Assembly (NCBI RefSeq): GCF_006438875.1 | Contig: NZ_RCZH01000008.1 | Span: 124,001 to 188,000, forward strand | Origin: Flavobacterium pectinovorum | GTDB taxonomy: Bacteria; Bacteroidota; Bacteroidia; Flavobacteriales; Flavobacteriaceae | Length of the DNA stretch: 64,000 nucleotides | Direction of reading: 5' to 3' | In this document: positions 28,483 through 37,452 of the stretch, piece by piece | Layout of the letters: each line of letters opens with the position of its first letter | How positions within the stretch are numbered: the first letter of the stretch is position 1 | Notes under the pieces: model-generated | The model's input: only the letters and a program-made list of their open reading frames with translations | What the model was told of the DNA's origin: nothing | Databases searched by the model: none | Made by a program: the position numbers and the translations under genes

Positions 28483-29723
28483 TTTTTATTTTTAGCTTCG
28501 ATCCATTTTGCCATGTATTTAGTACTTTTTAAAGTATGATGCTGAAGTAAACTTCCCATAAAATTTTGTAAACGATGACTTTCAGAATCATTCAATAGCA
28601 AATTAATCTTTGCAATTAATGCCGTAGAATATTTGCTTAATTGATAACATTCATTGACGATTGCAACTCCATTTTTTTGTGATCGTTTCCACAAATTTTC
28701 ATCATGATACAGGTCAACTGCTTTTTTGGCAAACGTCTCCACATCATCTGTAATAAAACCATTCCAGGGTAAATCTGCGTGCATTGCTTCTGAACCAATT
28801 GTTGATGTCATACTCGGAGTTCCGCATTGCATGGCTTCTAATAATTTTCCTTTTAAACCTGCTCCAAAACGAATTGGCGCCAAAACAACTCTGGCTTTTT
28901 TCACAACTTCATTTGCATCTGTGGCTCTTCCCTTAATTAAGAAATCGTTTTTAATCTGATGCAATTGCAATACTTTAAGCGAAGGATAAGCGCCATAAAC
29001 TTCCAAAACTGCTTCGGGAAATTGCTTTTTGATTATAGGCCAAATTGTTTCTTTCAAATATTGAACCGTGTTCCAATTAGGTTCATGAAGAAAATTTCCG
29101 ATGAAAACAAAATTTTTACGTTCTTCAAACAAAGGCAATTTCAGAAGATCTAATTCAGACATTTCATAAACCAAAAACGGCAGATAATACAACAAATCCG
29201 AATCGATTTTAAAGACCTCTTTTAAGATTTTCATTTCAAATTCAGAAATAATAAAAGACAAATCACATCTTAAAATACTGGCAATTTCTCGTTTTGCAAC
29301 TTCTTCAGATAACAAATCAATAAACTCGAAAGTTCTATTTTCCTTAAAAGCTTTTTGTCTCGCCGTTCTTAAACAATGTAAATCCTCCGTGTCTAATAAT
29401 CGAATTGCTTTTGGACAATTTTCAGCAACACGCCAGCCAAACTGCTCTTCGATCATGAAACGATCAAATAAAACAACATCTGGATTTAAAGCCACTATAA
29501 AATCATCAAAACTGGCATTATTCAATTCAATTGATTTTTTTTCTATTCCAAATTCAGACAAGTCAACCATAAAATCACTATCCATCGCCGGACTTGCAAA
29601 TGTAATATCAAATCCGTTTTGCTTAAAAATGGAAATTAATTGCATCATTCTTCCACCAGCCGCAGACGAATTTGGTTCAGGCCAGACAAAGCCAATAATT
29701 AACAGTTTTTTCGTTTGATTCAT
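28479..29723 (-). CDS. glycosyltransferase, GT4-like (group 1)
   Basis: Cytoplasmic GT-B fold glycosyltransferase, 414 residues from the ATG at 29723; the frame can be extended five codons to a TTG, which is less likely. The N-terminal domain has IIGFVWPEPNSSAAGGRMM, the nucleotide-sugar loop style common in this group. The C-terminal domain shows NFVFIGNFLHEPNW and the donor-binding APIRFGAGLKGKLLEAM with its Glu. The acceptor is not deducible. It stands alone rather than in a surface polysaccharide cluster. Its stop overlaps the AraC gene stop. Confidence 0.88.
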   Translation of the reverse strand: MNQTKKLLIIGFVWPEPNSSAAGGRMMQLISIFKQNGFDITFASPAMDSDFMVDLSEFGIEKKSIELNNASFDDFIVALNPDVVLFDRFMIEEQFGWRVAENCPKAIRLLDTEDLHCLRTARQKAFKENRTFEFIDLLSEEVAKREIASILRCDLSFIISEFEMKILKEVFKIDSDLLYYLPFLVYEMSELDLLKLPLFEERKNFVFIGNFLHEPNWNTVQYLKETIWPIIKKQFPEAVLEVYGAYPSLKVLQLHQIKNDFLIKGRATDANEVVKKARVVLAPIRFGAGLKGKLLEAMQCGTPSMTSTIGSEAMHADLPWNGFITDDVETFAKKAVDLYHDENLWKRSQKNGVAIVNECYQLSKYSTALIAKINLLLNDSESHRLQNFMGSLLQHHTLKSTKYMAKWIEAKNKN

Positions 29724-29838
29724 TTTCGTTGTTTTCAATATACAAAATAATGCTTTTTTACGCTCATTTGCACGATATTTCCTGATTTTTGGTCAGAAAA
29801 ATGACTAATTTTGCAGGATACAAATTTCTGATAAAATT

Positions 29839-30420
29839 ATGTTAGGATTAAAATTAGCTACAGACCCTCGCTGGGTAAATATAGTAGAGTCAAATATCGA
29901 AGAAATTCTGACAGATCACGCCTGGTGTGAGCAAAAAGCAGCTTCAAACGCCATTAGCTTAGTTACTTACAATTCTGAATTGGAAGAATTGGTAACTGAA
30001 ATGCTTGTTATTGCGAGAGAAGAGTTAGAACATTTGCAAATGGTACATGACATTATCAAAAAAAGAGGTTTGACATTGGGGCGCGAAAGAAAGGATCATT
30101 ACGTAAATGAGCTTTTTAAATTCATGAAAAAAGACGGAAGCCGTAAAGATGCACTTTGTGATCGTTTATTGTTTTCGGCCATGATTGAAGCCAGAAGTTG
30201 TGAGCGTTTTAAAGTACTTTCGGAAAATATAAAAGACGAAGAATTGGCTAAATTCTATCGCGATTTAATGATTTCTGAAGCAGGGCATTATACTACTTTT
30301 TTAGGATTTGCAAGAAAATATACTGACAATATAGATATCGATAAACGCTGGAAAGAATGGATTGAATATGAAGGGTCAATTATTACCAATTACGGAAAAA
30401 GTGAAACCGTACACGGATAA
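29839..30420 (+). CDS. miaE: tRNA 2-methylthio-N6-isopentenyladenosine-37 hydroxylase
   Basis: Ferritin-like non-haem diiron monooxygenase that hydroxylates the isopentenyl group of ms2i6A37 in tRNAs reading UNN codons. At 193 residues it is the usual length. Diiron ligands are visible in the helix pair IAREELEHLQMVH (E-x2-H) and in MIEARSCERF, then MISEAGHYTTFL (E-x2-H). A -7-like TAATTTTG lies at 29806-29813. It is followed after 53 bases by the AsmA-like gene on the same strand. Confidence 0.93.
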   Translation: MLGLKLATDPRWVNIVESNIEEILTDHAWCEQKAASNAISLVTYNSELEELVTEMLVIAREELEHLQMVHDIIKKRGLTLGRERKDHYVNELFKFMKKDGSRKDALCDRLLFSAMIEARSCERFKVLSENIKDEELAKFYRDLMISEAGHYTTFLGFARKYTDNIDIDKRWKEWIEYEGSIITNYGKSETVHG

Positions 30421-30473
30421 TAACCTTTTTTAAATTCAATTTTCATTTTACCTATAAATACCCACAACTTGTT

Positions 30474-33230
30474 ATGTCTACAAATAAAATAAAGTCCATT
30501 TTACTAAAAACGGCTAAATATCTAGGAATTACTTTTGTTGTTATTATAGGATTATTATTCCTGACTCCTATCATTTTTGCAGATAAAATAAAGGAGCAAA
30601 TTAAAAAAACAGCCAACGAGAAACTAAGTGCAGAATTGAATTATTCTGATATGTCGGTTTCATTTTTTCAGCATTTTCCTTCGTTAACTTTAACTTTAAC
30701 CGACTTAAACCTTAACGGATCTGCACCGTATAAAAACGAAAAATTTATCACCGCAAAAGAAATTTCTTTTGGAATAAATGTAGCAAGTTTAGTCTTTAGT
30801 AAAGCCGTAAAAATTGATCAGATCTATTTATCCAATTCATTTATCAATGTAAAAGTAAATGAAAAAGGAGAAGCAAATTATAATATTTATAAATCATCTT
30901 CTCAAGCAAAAAATTCTAAAGACACCACCGAAACTGCCTTAAAACTGGAAAAAATTGAGATTTTGAACAGTAAAATAATTTACGATGACAAATCGACTAA
31001 AGTCCATTTTGACGCTTTTGGATTTGATTATTTAGGAAAAGGAGATCTAAACAAAGCTGTTTTTGACTTGTATTCAAAAGCTAAAATCGAGAAATTAAAT
31101 ATTGTTTACGAAGGGGAACCTTATTTAATGAATAAAAAAGTCGATGCCGATTTAATTACCAAAGTAAACGTAAACTCATTATCTTTCTTTTTTCAGCAAA
31201 ACAACTTAAAAATCAATCAACTTCTAGTTGACTTTAAAGGAAAATTCAACTTTTTGAAAGACGGCTATAATATGGATTTTGTCATAAAATCAGACAATAG
31301 TAATTTGCATGATGTCTTTACCGCATTACCGCCAAAATATATTACCTGGCTTTCGAAAACGGAAATAAAAGGAAATACCAATTTGCTTTTTACTTTAAAA
31401 GGAGATTATATTACCTCACAAAAGATAGCTCCGGATCTTAATCTGGATGCGAAAATAGACAGCGGATTTGTCAATTATAACAAAAGTGCTTTTCCCGTTT
31501 CGAACTTGAATTTAGACGTTAAAACAAAAGTTCCGTCTTTAAATCCGGACCTTTTAATTGTTGATGCTAAAAATCTGTCTTTAAACATCAACAAGGATTA
31601 TTTAAAATCAAAGTTCTATGTAAAAGGTGTAAACACTCCTGATATTAATGCCGATCTTAAAGCTAATATTGATCTTGGGAAATTAATGCAGGCACTTGGA
31701 ATCCCTAATGTAGTTCTAAAAGGTAACCTAAAAGGAGATGTAAAAGCAAACGGAATATTCGACCCAAAAAAGAAACTCCTTCCTGTGACAAATGGTGTTA
31801 TTGACTTGGAAAACGGATATTTAAAAACTCCATATTACCCAAACCCAATCACAAATATTACAATAAAATCTAAGATTGAGAACCAAAAAGGAACTTTTGA
31901 TGATTTAAAAGTGACCCTAAAACCAGCTCAATTCACTTTTGAAGGCAAACCTGTTTTTGTAGAAGCAGATTTGAGTAATTTTAATGATTTAAGTTATGAT
32001 ATCAAAGCAAAAGGAGAATTAGATGTCAATAAAATCTATAAAGTTTTCTCTCAAAAAGGACTTGATCTCGATGGTTTCGTAAAAGCAGATGTGGTTCTAA
32101 AAGGCAAACAAAGTGATGCCGAAAAAGGAAATTACCGTAAACTTTACAACAAAGGAACACTTGAACTTAGAAACATTGGCATATCATCAGAATATCTTCC
32201 TAAGAAATTCATCATTAAAGAAGGTATATTCAAAATCAATCAGGATAAAATGTCTTTCAATAACTTTTTGGCTGCATATGGTCAATCAGATTTTAGAATG
32301 AATGGTTATCTTCAAAATGTCTTTAATTATGTAACCACAAATACGGGCGTTTTAAAAGGCTCTTTTAAAGTTACGTCACGATATATTAATGTTGATGAGT
32401 TTATGTCGAGTACTCCAGCAAATACATCTGTTACAGAAAATAAAACAGAGACGCAACCACAAACTCAACCTGCACAAAAAGGAGTCATTATTATTCCAAC
32501 CAATCTGAATTTGCAATTTACAGCAAATGCTCAAAAAGTATATTTTGACAAACTAAACCTTCTAAATGCAGTTGGAAACCTAAGCATGAACAAAGGCAAA
32601 CTGAGCATGCAAAACACGGGATTCAACTTAATTGGCTGTGCTGTTTCTATGAATGCAAATTACCAGGCGGTAACACCTAAAAAAGCAAACTTCGATTACG
32701 CTATCAAAGCTTCTGATTTTGATATTAAAAGAGCTTATAACGAGATTGATGTATTTAGAAAAATGGCAAGTGCTGCCGAAAAAGCACAAGGAATCGTTTC
32801 TGTAGATTATCAATTAAAAGGTCGCTTAAACGCTAATATGGATCCAGTTTATCCATCACTTGTTGGCGGCGGAACACTTTCTATAAAAGATGTAAAAGTA
32901 AGAGGTCTAAAAATGTTTAATGCCGTAAGCAAAGCAACAAATTCTGAATCAATGCAAAATCCGGATCTTTCGAAAGTTGATATTAAAACGACAATCAAGA
33001 ACAACATCATGACTGTAGAACGCTTTAAATTTAAGTTTGCGGGTTTCAGACCCAGAATCGAAGGCACAACAAGCTTAGACGGAAAACTGAACTTAAAAAT
33101 GCGTCTTGGCCTTCCTCCTCTTGGAATCTTCGGAATCCCATTAACAGTCACAGGAACGCAAGACAATCCAAAAATAAAAGTGGGAAGAAAATCTAATGAT
33201 CTGGAAGAAACAAAAGATACTGAGGAATAA
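30474..33230 (+). CDS. AsmA-like inner-membrane protein
   Basis: A 918-residue protein of the AsmA superfamily. One N-terminal transmembrane helix (about 16-36, YLGITFVVIIGLLFLTPIIF) is followed by a very long, regular beta-rich periplasmic region with an AsmA C-terminal domain near the end (VKVRGLKMFNAVSKAT). Members form elongated hydrophobic grooves thought to carry phospholipids to the outer membrane; that function is known for family members, not shown here. A short Thr/Gln/Pro-rich linker lies near residue 650. It is monocistronic or weakly coupled to miaE. Confidence 0.85.
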   Translation: MSTNKIKSILLKTAKYLGITFVVIIGLLFLTPIIFADKIKEQIKKTANEKLSAELNYSDMSVSFFQHFPSLTLTLTDLNLNGSAPYKNEKFITAKEISFGINVASLVFSKAVKIDQIYLSNSFINVKVNEKGEANYNIYKSSSQAKNSKDTTETALKLEKIEILNSKIIYDDKSTKVHFDAFGFDYLGKGDLNKAVFDLYSKAKIEKLNIVYEGEPYLMNKKVDADLITKVNVNSLSFFFQQNNLKINQLLVDFKGKFNFLKDGYNMDFVIKSDNSNLHDVFTALPPKYITWLSKTEIKGNTNLLFTLKGDYITSQKIAPDLNLDAKIDSGFVNYNKSAFPVSNLNLDVKTKVPSLNPDLLIVDAKNLSLNINKDYLKSKFYVKGVNTPDINADLKANIDLGKLMQALGIPNVVLKGNLKGDVKANGIFDPKKKLLPVTNGVIDLENGYLKTPYYPNPITNITIKSKIENQKGTFDDLKVTLKPAQFTFEGKPVFVEADLSNFNDLSYDIKAKGELDVNKIYKVFSQKGLDLDGFVKADVVLKGKQSDAEKGNYRKLYNKGTLELRNIGISSEYLPKKFIIKEGIFKINQDKMSFNNFLAAYGQSDFRMNGYLQNVFNYVTTNTGVLKGSFKVTSRYINVDEFMSSTPANTSVTENKTETQPQTQPAQKGVIIIPTNLNLQFTANAQKVYFDKLNLLNAVGNLSMNKGKLSMQNTGFNLIGCAVSMNANYQAVTPKKANFDYAIKASDFDIKRAYNEIDVFRKMASAAEKAQGIVSVDYQLKGRLNANMDPVYPSLVGGGTLSIKDVKVRGLKMFNAVSKATNSESMQNPDLSKVDIKTTIKNNIMTVERFKFKFAGFRPRIEGTTSLDGKLNLKMRLGLPPLGIFGIPLTVTGTQDNPKIKVGRKSNDLEETKDTEE

Positions 33231-33253
33231 AGAGTTTAAATTCCGAATTTTAA

Positions 33254-33269
33254 TCCCGAAGTTTCGGGA
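33254..33269. repeat. 16-bp palindrome TCCCGAAGTTTCGGGA
   Basis: Variant of the word at 24239 and 39897 (one central base differs), located 24 bases after the AsmA-like gene. Confidence 0.65.
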
Positions 33270-33318
33270 CCAAATTCCAATTCTGGATCTTAATTTTTAT
33301 AACGAAACATATACAGAC

Positions 33319-33566
33319 CTTTGTCAAAGTTTTAAACCAAGAATGTAAGGAACTTTGGAAAAGCTTATGTTCAAAGCAGTTCTGCGTATTTTTTGTCATT
33401 TCGACCGAAGGGAGAAATCACATAAAGTAGCTCGACAACAGTGCGTTCTCCCCGCGTGTGATTTCTCCTCCGTCGAAATGACAAGATTACGGCTGTTTGT
33501 GTGATTTTTTTGAAATCTTTGTCAAATTAAAGTTCCTTACATTCTTGGTTTTAAACTTTTACAAAG
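33319..33566. repeat. nested inverted repeat, 38-base arms
   Basis: The left arm 33319-33356 (starting CTTTGTCAAAGTTTTAAACC) pairs with the right arm 33529-33566 with two mismatches. Inside lies the family A palindromic repeat (33395-33483). The 33231-33637 gap holds these repeats and no gene. Confidence 0.82.
33395..33483. repeat. dispersed palindromic repeat family A, copy 1
   Basis: Ends are GTCATTTCGAC and GTCGAAATGAC, with GGAGAAATCAC and GTGATTTCTCC just inside, forming a long imperfect stem. Copies recur at 39640-39738, 39833-39940, 40646-40742 and, degenerate, 48750-48820. Confidence 0.88.
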
Positions 33567-33637
33567 GTTTTTTTCTTTATTTGAAACTCCGATAACATTC
33601 TTATCATTTCGACCGAAATGAACAAAAAAAATCTATA

Positions 33638-34921
33638 TTAAACATACATCATCCCCGAAACATACAAAATACCTTTTGCCAATAACCACAATAAAACCGC
33701 CATTCCCAAAAATCCCCAAGTAGATGTTTTACTTCTTTTCCAACTAATAAAAAAGGTTGGAATCTCCCAATATTTGATAATAATATAGATGCTTGTTCCC
33801 AATAAAGATGCCCAAATCATCTCGCCAGAATGAATATAAAAACTATAAAACAATACTGCAATAAAAAAGAGAACCGTAATAAATTGCAAATAATAGTAAT
33901 TCTTATAGTTGTGTTTGAAATTTTCTTTAAGCGATAATAGCAAGAACGAAATAATAAGCAAACTTGTCAAAGCAATTATTACATACGAAAAAAGTGAATC
34001 ATTTATTCCTATAAATAAGCCATTAATAATTAAGCCCAAAACAACACAAGCCGCAAGCGAATATACACTTCTTTCGATAAAAGTATCTTTATAGGGAATT
34101 AAAATTGGAGAAATATAACGCTCTAAACTACGCCAAACAGGCAAAGCGCAAATAACCGCCATAGCAGAAACAACAATCTCATAATTATACAATGCATCAC
34201 CCGGAATTTTATACAATACATACAAAAGGGCCATCGTAACTATAATTGCAGGAAGGCAGATTGTTTTGACCACTTCCCATTTATTGCTTCCCCAAAAAGT
34301 ATTTCTTATTTCAAAAATATACTTCTTAACTAAATATTTCTGAGTAAAAATAGCCGTTGACTGACTCCATAATAAAAACAAACCAACATGAATTACTATA
34401 GTGCGTAATGTTATTTCTTCTATATAACATCCGCAAATAATAAAAACAATTCCGAGAAAGAATAATTCGTACGTTAATAAAATTGCAGAGAATAAAAGTC
34501 TGAATATTGGTGCAAATTGCTTGATTAGAATATCAATAAGCAAACTCCAGTAATTGCGCAATAAACCTATTATGGCACATATTGCAATAAATGCGGCGAG
34601 GTACAACATCCAATTGGTAAGCGATTGCGTCTGCATCCATAATTGAACCGCAGAATCTTTTACAGGACTATAAATAATATGAGAATTGGCATAAATTTCA
34701 GTTGCTAATTGATCTCTTAGCGTGTCATTTATTACAGAAAATTGATTCTTGTGTTTTTGCCAATAAGTGTTAGCATCAGAACCGTTATTTCGTAAAACAG
34801 CAAATTCATATAAAATCTTTTTTTGAGAATCGTTTAATGATACGACTTGTTCAGTAGGATGAATTTCTTTCGCAAATAGACTTGTGCAAAAAAGAAATAA
34901 AAGGAAAACTATTTTTTTCAA
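33638..34921 (-). CDS. polytopic membrane protein, unknown function
   Basis: I do not recognise this 427-residue protein. It begins with a convincing signal peptide (LLFLFCTSLFA), then a soluble segment of about 70 residues (22-95) predicted periplasmic. About ten hydrophobic helices follow, such as MLYLAAFIAICAIIGLL and the run ending KGILYVSGMMYV. No catalytic motif was seen. The start codon is TTG; no in-frame ATG exists between it and the preceding stop, and the signal peptide supports it. A -7-like TATTTTTG on the minus strand lies at 34944-34951. It could be a mechanosensitive-channel-like scaffold in layout, but the sequence does not prove it. Confidence 0.75.
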   Translation of the reverse strand: MKKIVFLLFLFCTSLFAKEIHPTEQVVSLNDSQKKILYEFAVLRNNGSDANTYWQKHKNQFSVINDTLRDQLATEIYANSHIIYSPVKDSAVQLWMQTQSLTNWMLYLAAFIAICAIIGLLRNYWSLLIDILIKQFAPIFRLLFSAILLTYELFFLGIVFIICGCYIEEITLRTIVIHVGLFLLWSQSTAIFTQKYLVKKYIFEIRNTFWGSNKWEVVKTICLPAIIVTMALLYVLYKIPGDALYNYEIVVSAMAVICALPVWRSLERYISPILIPYKDTFIERSVYSLAACVVLGLIINGLFIGINDSLFSYVIIALTSLLIISFLLLSLKENFKHNYKNYYYLQFITVLFFIAVLFYSFYIHSGEMIWASLLGTSIYIIIKYWEIPTFFISWKRSKTSTWGFLGMAVLLWLLAKGILYVSGMMYV

Positions 34922-35083
34922 AATTGAGATAGATTAATCCATTCAAAAATACAAATAATAAATCCACAACTATGACACAAAAAAATGAATAAAGAGAAAA
35001 TACTTTCTTCTATACTAAAATAAGAAAATCGAACGTTTATTTAAATATATACGCCGATAATTAATTTTCAATTTACAGAAAAC

Positions 35084-35115
35084 AAAAAACCCGCTCTTTT
35101 CAGAACGGGTTTTTT
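35084..35115 (-). terminator. terminator of the rplU-rpmA operon
   Basis: Stem AAAAAACCCG/CGGGTTTTTT around loop CTCTTTTCAGAA, about 20 bases after the rpmA stop; the flanking A/T runs give a U-tract on the minus strand. Confidence 0.9.
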
Positions 35116-35135
35116 AATAATAAGTAATCTAATGA

Positions 35136-35396
35136 TTATGCTTCGAATGGAAGGATAGATACATAAGATTTGTTATCTTTTTTCTTTTGGAACTTAACAA
35201 CTCCAGCTACTCTTGCGTGTAGTGTGTGATCTTTACTGATGTAAACGTTCTCACCTGGATTATGTTTTGAACCTCTTTGTCTAACGATGATGTTCCCAGC
35301 AATAGCAGCTTGACCTCCAAAAATCTTAACGCCTAGACGTTTTGATTCTGATTCTCTACCATTCTTCGAACTACCGACACCTTTCTTGTGAGCCAT
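35136..35396 (-). CDS. rpmA: 50S ribosomal protein bL27
   Basis: 86-residue large-subunit protein whose N-terminal tail reaches the peptidyl transferase centre. The start [16 protein letters not shown] matches the family directly, so no N-terminal extension needs processing, unlike in Firmicutes. Conserved [18 protein letters not shown] follows. It is encoded 24 bases behind rplU in the usual order and shares its promoter and terminator. Confidence 0.98.
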   Translation of the reverse strand: MAHKKGVGSSKNGRESESKRLGVKIFGGQAAIAGNIIVRQRGSKHNPGENVYISKDHTLHARVAGVVKFQKKKDNKSYVSILPFEA

Positions 35397-35420
35397 GACG
35401 TATGAGTTTAAATATTGTTA

Positions 35421-35846
35421 TTATTCTTTAGTAGCTTCTTTTTTTGCTTTTGGAGCTGCTGCTTTTTTAACTTTAGGAGCTTCTACTTCTTCTGCCACAA
35501 CTGCTTTTTTAGCTGCTGCTTTTTTAGTTCCTCCTGCTGCAGTAATACCTTCAATTACAATTTGAGTAAGATATTGTCTGTGACCATTTCTCTTTTTGTA
35601 TCCTTTTCTTCTTTTCTTTTTGAAAACGATAACTTTATCTCCTTTTAAGTGTTGTAACACTTTAGCTTCTACTGAAGCACCTTCTATAGCTGGGGCGCCT
35701 AAAGTTACGTTTCCATTATCGTCTAATAAAAGAACTTTGTCAAAAGAAACTTTTGAACCTTCTTCATTAGTCAAACGGTTAACATAAACCTTTAAGTCTT
35801 TGCTTACTTTGAATTGTTGCCCTGCTATCTCTACGATTGCATACAT
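35421..35846 (-). CDS. rplU: 50S ribosomal protein bL21 with basic Ala/Lys-rich tail
   Basis: Large-subunit 23S rRNA-binding protein. The core (about residues 1-104, MYAIVEIAGQQFKV to RQYLTQIVIEGI) is typical bL21, and KKRRKGYKKRNGHRQ is the rRNA-binding basic block. Beyond the core lies an extra tail of about 35 residues rich in Ala, Lys and Glu, so the protein is longer (141) than the roughly 103-residue standard. Such tails occur in Bacteroidota; the role is unknown. It is the first gene of the operon with a well-matched promoter. Confidence 0.97.
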   Translation of the reverse strand: MYAIVEIAGQQFKVSKDLKVYVNRLTNEEGSKVSFDKVLLLDDNGNVTLGAPAIEGASVEAKVLQHLKGDKVIVFKKKRRKGYKKRNGHRQYLTQIVIEGITAAGGTKKAAAKKAVVAEEVEAPKVKKAAAPKAKKEATKE

Positions 35847-35876
35847 ACCAAATTGATTTATTGATTTTTAAGGTTG

Positions 35877-35906
35877 CAAATATACAATTAATAATTTACT
35901 GTGCAA
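35877..35906 (-). promoter_or_regulatory. Bacteroidota-type promoter of rplU-rpmA
   Basis: On the minus strand TTG (35906-35904), a 19-base spacer and TATATTTG (35884-35877) match the flavobacterial consensus TTG-N17-23-TAnnTTTG. The start codon follows 30 bases on. Confidence 0.85.
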
Positions 35907-36117
35907 TCTCTTATTCCAAAAATATTTATTTAGCATTAAAGTCTGTTTTTCAAGGCATTTCTTTCCTTAAAAAAAGTCAATCAGCTGTAATATACTGTTA
36001 AAGTATCATCAAAATAGCGCCTAATCCCTAAATGATAATTAAAAAAAGGTATTTTTGATGTAACGATAACCAACTCTTTGCTACCTATTTATTAGGTAAT
36101 ATAAATTATTAATCTTT

Positions 36118-37440
36118 ATGAAAAATTCAATAATGATGTTAAGTGCAGCGCTTATGCTGGGCGGAGTAGCTCATGCTCAAAAGGTAGCTTTTGAAGAATA
36201 CAATTTAGACAACGGTATGCATGTTATTTTGCATAATGATCCATCGGCTCCGGTTGTAATAACCTCAGTAATGTATCACGTAGGTTCAAAAGATGAGCGT
36301 CCTGATCGTACGGGTTTTGCGCATTTCTTTGAACATTTATTATTTGAAGGAACTCAAAACATAAAACGTGGTGAATGGATGAAAATCGTCACCGCAAATG
36401 GAGGTGTAAATAATGCCAACACAACTGATGACAGAACTTATTATTATGAAGTTTTTCCATCAAACAGTTTAGAACTTGGTTTATGGATGGAATCTGAAAG
36501 ATTAATGCATCCTGTAATTAATAAAATCGGAGTTGACACACAAAATGAGGTTGTCAAAGAAGAAAAAAGAATGCGTTACGACAATCAGCCTTACGGAAAT
36601 ATCCTTCCTGAGGTTAAGAAAAACATGTTCAAAAACCATCCATATCGCTGGACAACTATTGGTTCCATGAAAGATTTGGATGCTGCAACTCTGGAAGAAT
36701 TTCAAGCTTTTAATAAAAAATTCTATACGCCAAATAATGCTGTTTTAGTTGTTGCCGGAGATTTTGACAAGACCAAAACAAAAGAATGGATTCAGAAATA
36801 TTTTGCTACAATCCCAAGAGGTGAAGAGGTAAAAAAACAAACTTTTGTAGAAGAACCAATAAACCAAACTATAAAGGCAACTTACGAAGATCCGAATATT
36901 CAGATTCCGATGATTGTTGCTTCTTATAGAACACCTTCAATGAAAACTAGAGATGCAAGAGTTTTGGATTTAATTTCTTCTTATTTAAGTGATGGAAAAA
37001 GTTCAAAATTGTACAAAAAAATAGTTGATGACAAAAAAATGGCACTTCAAATTGGAGCCGTTGGTTTTAGTCAGGAAGATTACGGAATGTACATTTTGTA
37101 TGGTTTGCCAATGGCGCCAAATACTACAGCCGATATTCTGAAAGAAATGGATGAAGAAATCGTGAAAATCCAAACCGATTTAATTTCGGAGAAAGATTAC
37201 CAAAAGTTACAAAATAAATTCGATAATAATTTTGTGAATGCTAATGCAAGCGTAGAAGGAATTGCAGAAAATCTGGCGTCTTATTACTTGCTTTATGGAG
37301 ATGTAAATTTGATTAATACTGAAATTGATCTTTACCACTCTATTACAAGAGAAGAAATCAGAGAAGTTGCTAAAAAGTATTTAAACCCGAACCAACGTTT
37401 AATTCTAGATTACATCCCTTCAACCAAAGCTCAAAACTAA
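36118..37440 (+). CDS. M16 family zinc peptidase, active subunit
   Basis: Exported pitrilysin-family (M16B) metallopeptidase, 440 residues with a signal peptide ending VAHAQ. The inverted zinc motif HFFEH (residues 69-73) with the distal Glu in NEVVKEEKRM is intact. These proteins form clam-shell heterodimers that degrade peptides. The next gene encodes the second, non-catalytic half 12 bases downstream, so the pair should assemble into one periplasmic enzyme. Confidence 0.94.
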   Translation: MKNSIMMLSAALMLGGVAHAQKVAFEEYNLDNGMHVILHNDPSAPVVITSVMYHVGSKDERPDRTGFAHFFEHLLFEGTQNIKRGEWMKIVTANGGVNNANTTDDRTYYYEVFPSNSLELGLWMESERLMHPVINKIGVDTQNEVVKEEKRMRYDNQPYGNILPEVKKNMFKNHPYRWTTIGSMKDLDAATLEEFQAFNKKFYTPNNAVLVVAGDFDKTKTKEWIQKYFATIPRGEEVKKQTFVEEPINQTIKATYEDPNIQIPMIVASYRTPSMKTRDARVLDLISSYLSDGKSSKLYKKIVDDKKMALQIGAVGFSQEDYGMYILYGLPMAPNTTADILKEMDEEIVKIQTDLISEKDYQKLQNKFDNNFVNANASVEGIAENLASYYLLYGDVNLINTEIDLYHSITREEIREVAKKYLNPNQRLILDYIPSTKAQN

Positions 37441-37452
37441 GCCTATCGAATC

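Noticed and set aside
35415..35648. Plus-strand frame rich in Phe, Cys and Ser opposite rplU
   Set aside because: It is the antisense shadow of the Lys/Ala-rich bL21 tail.
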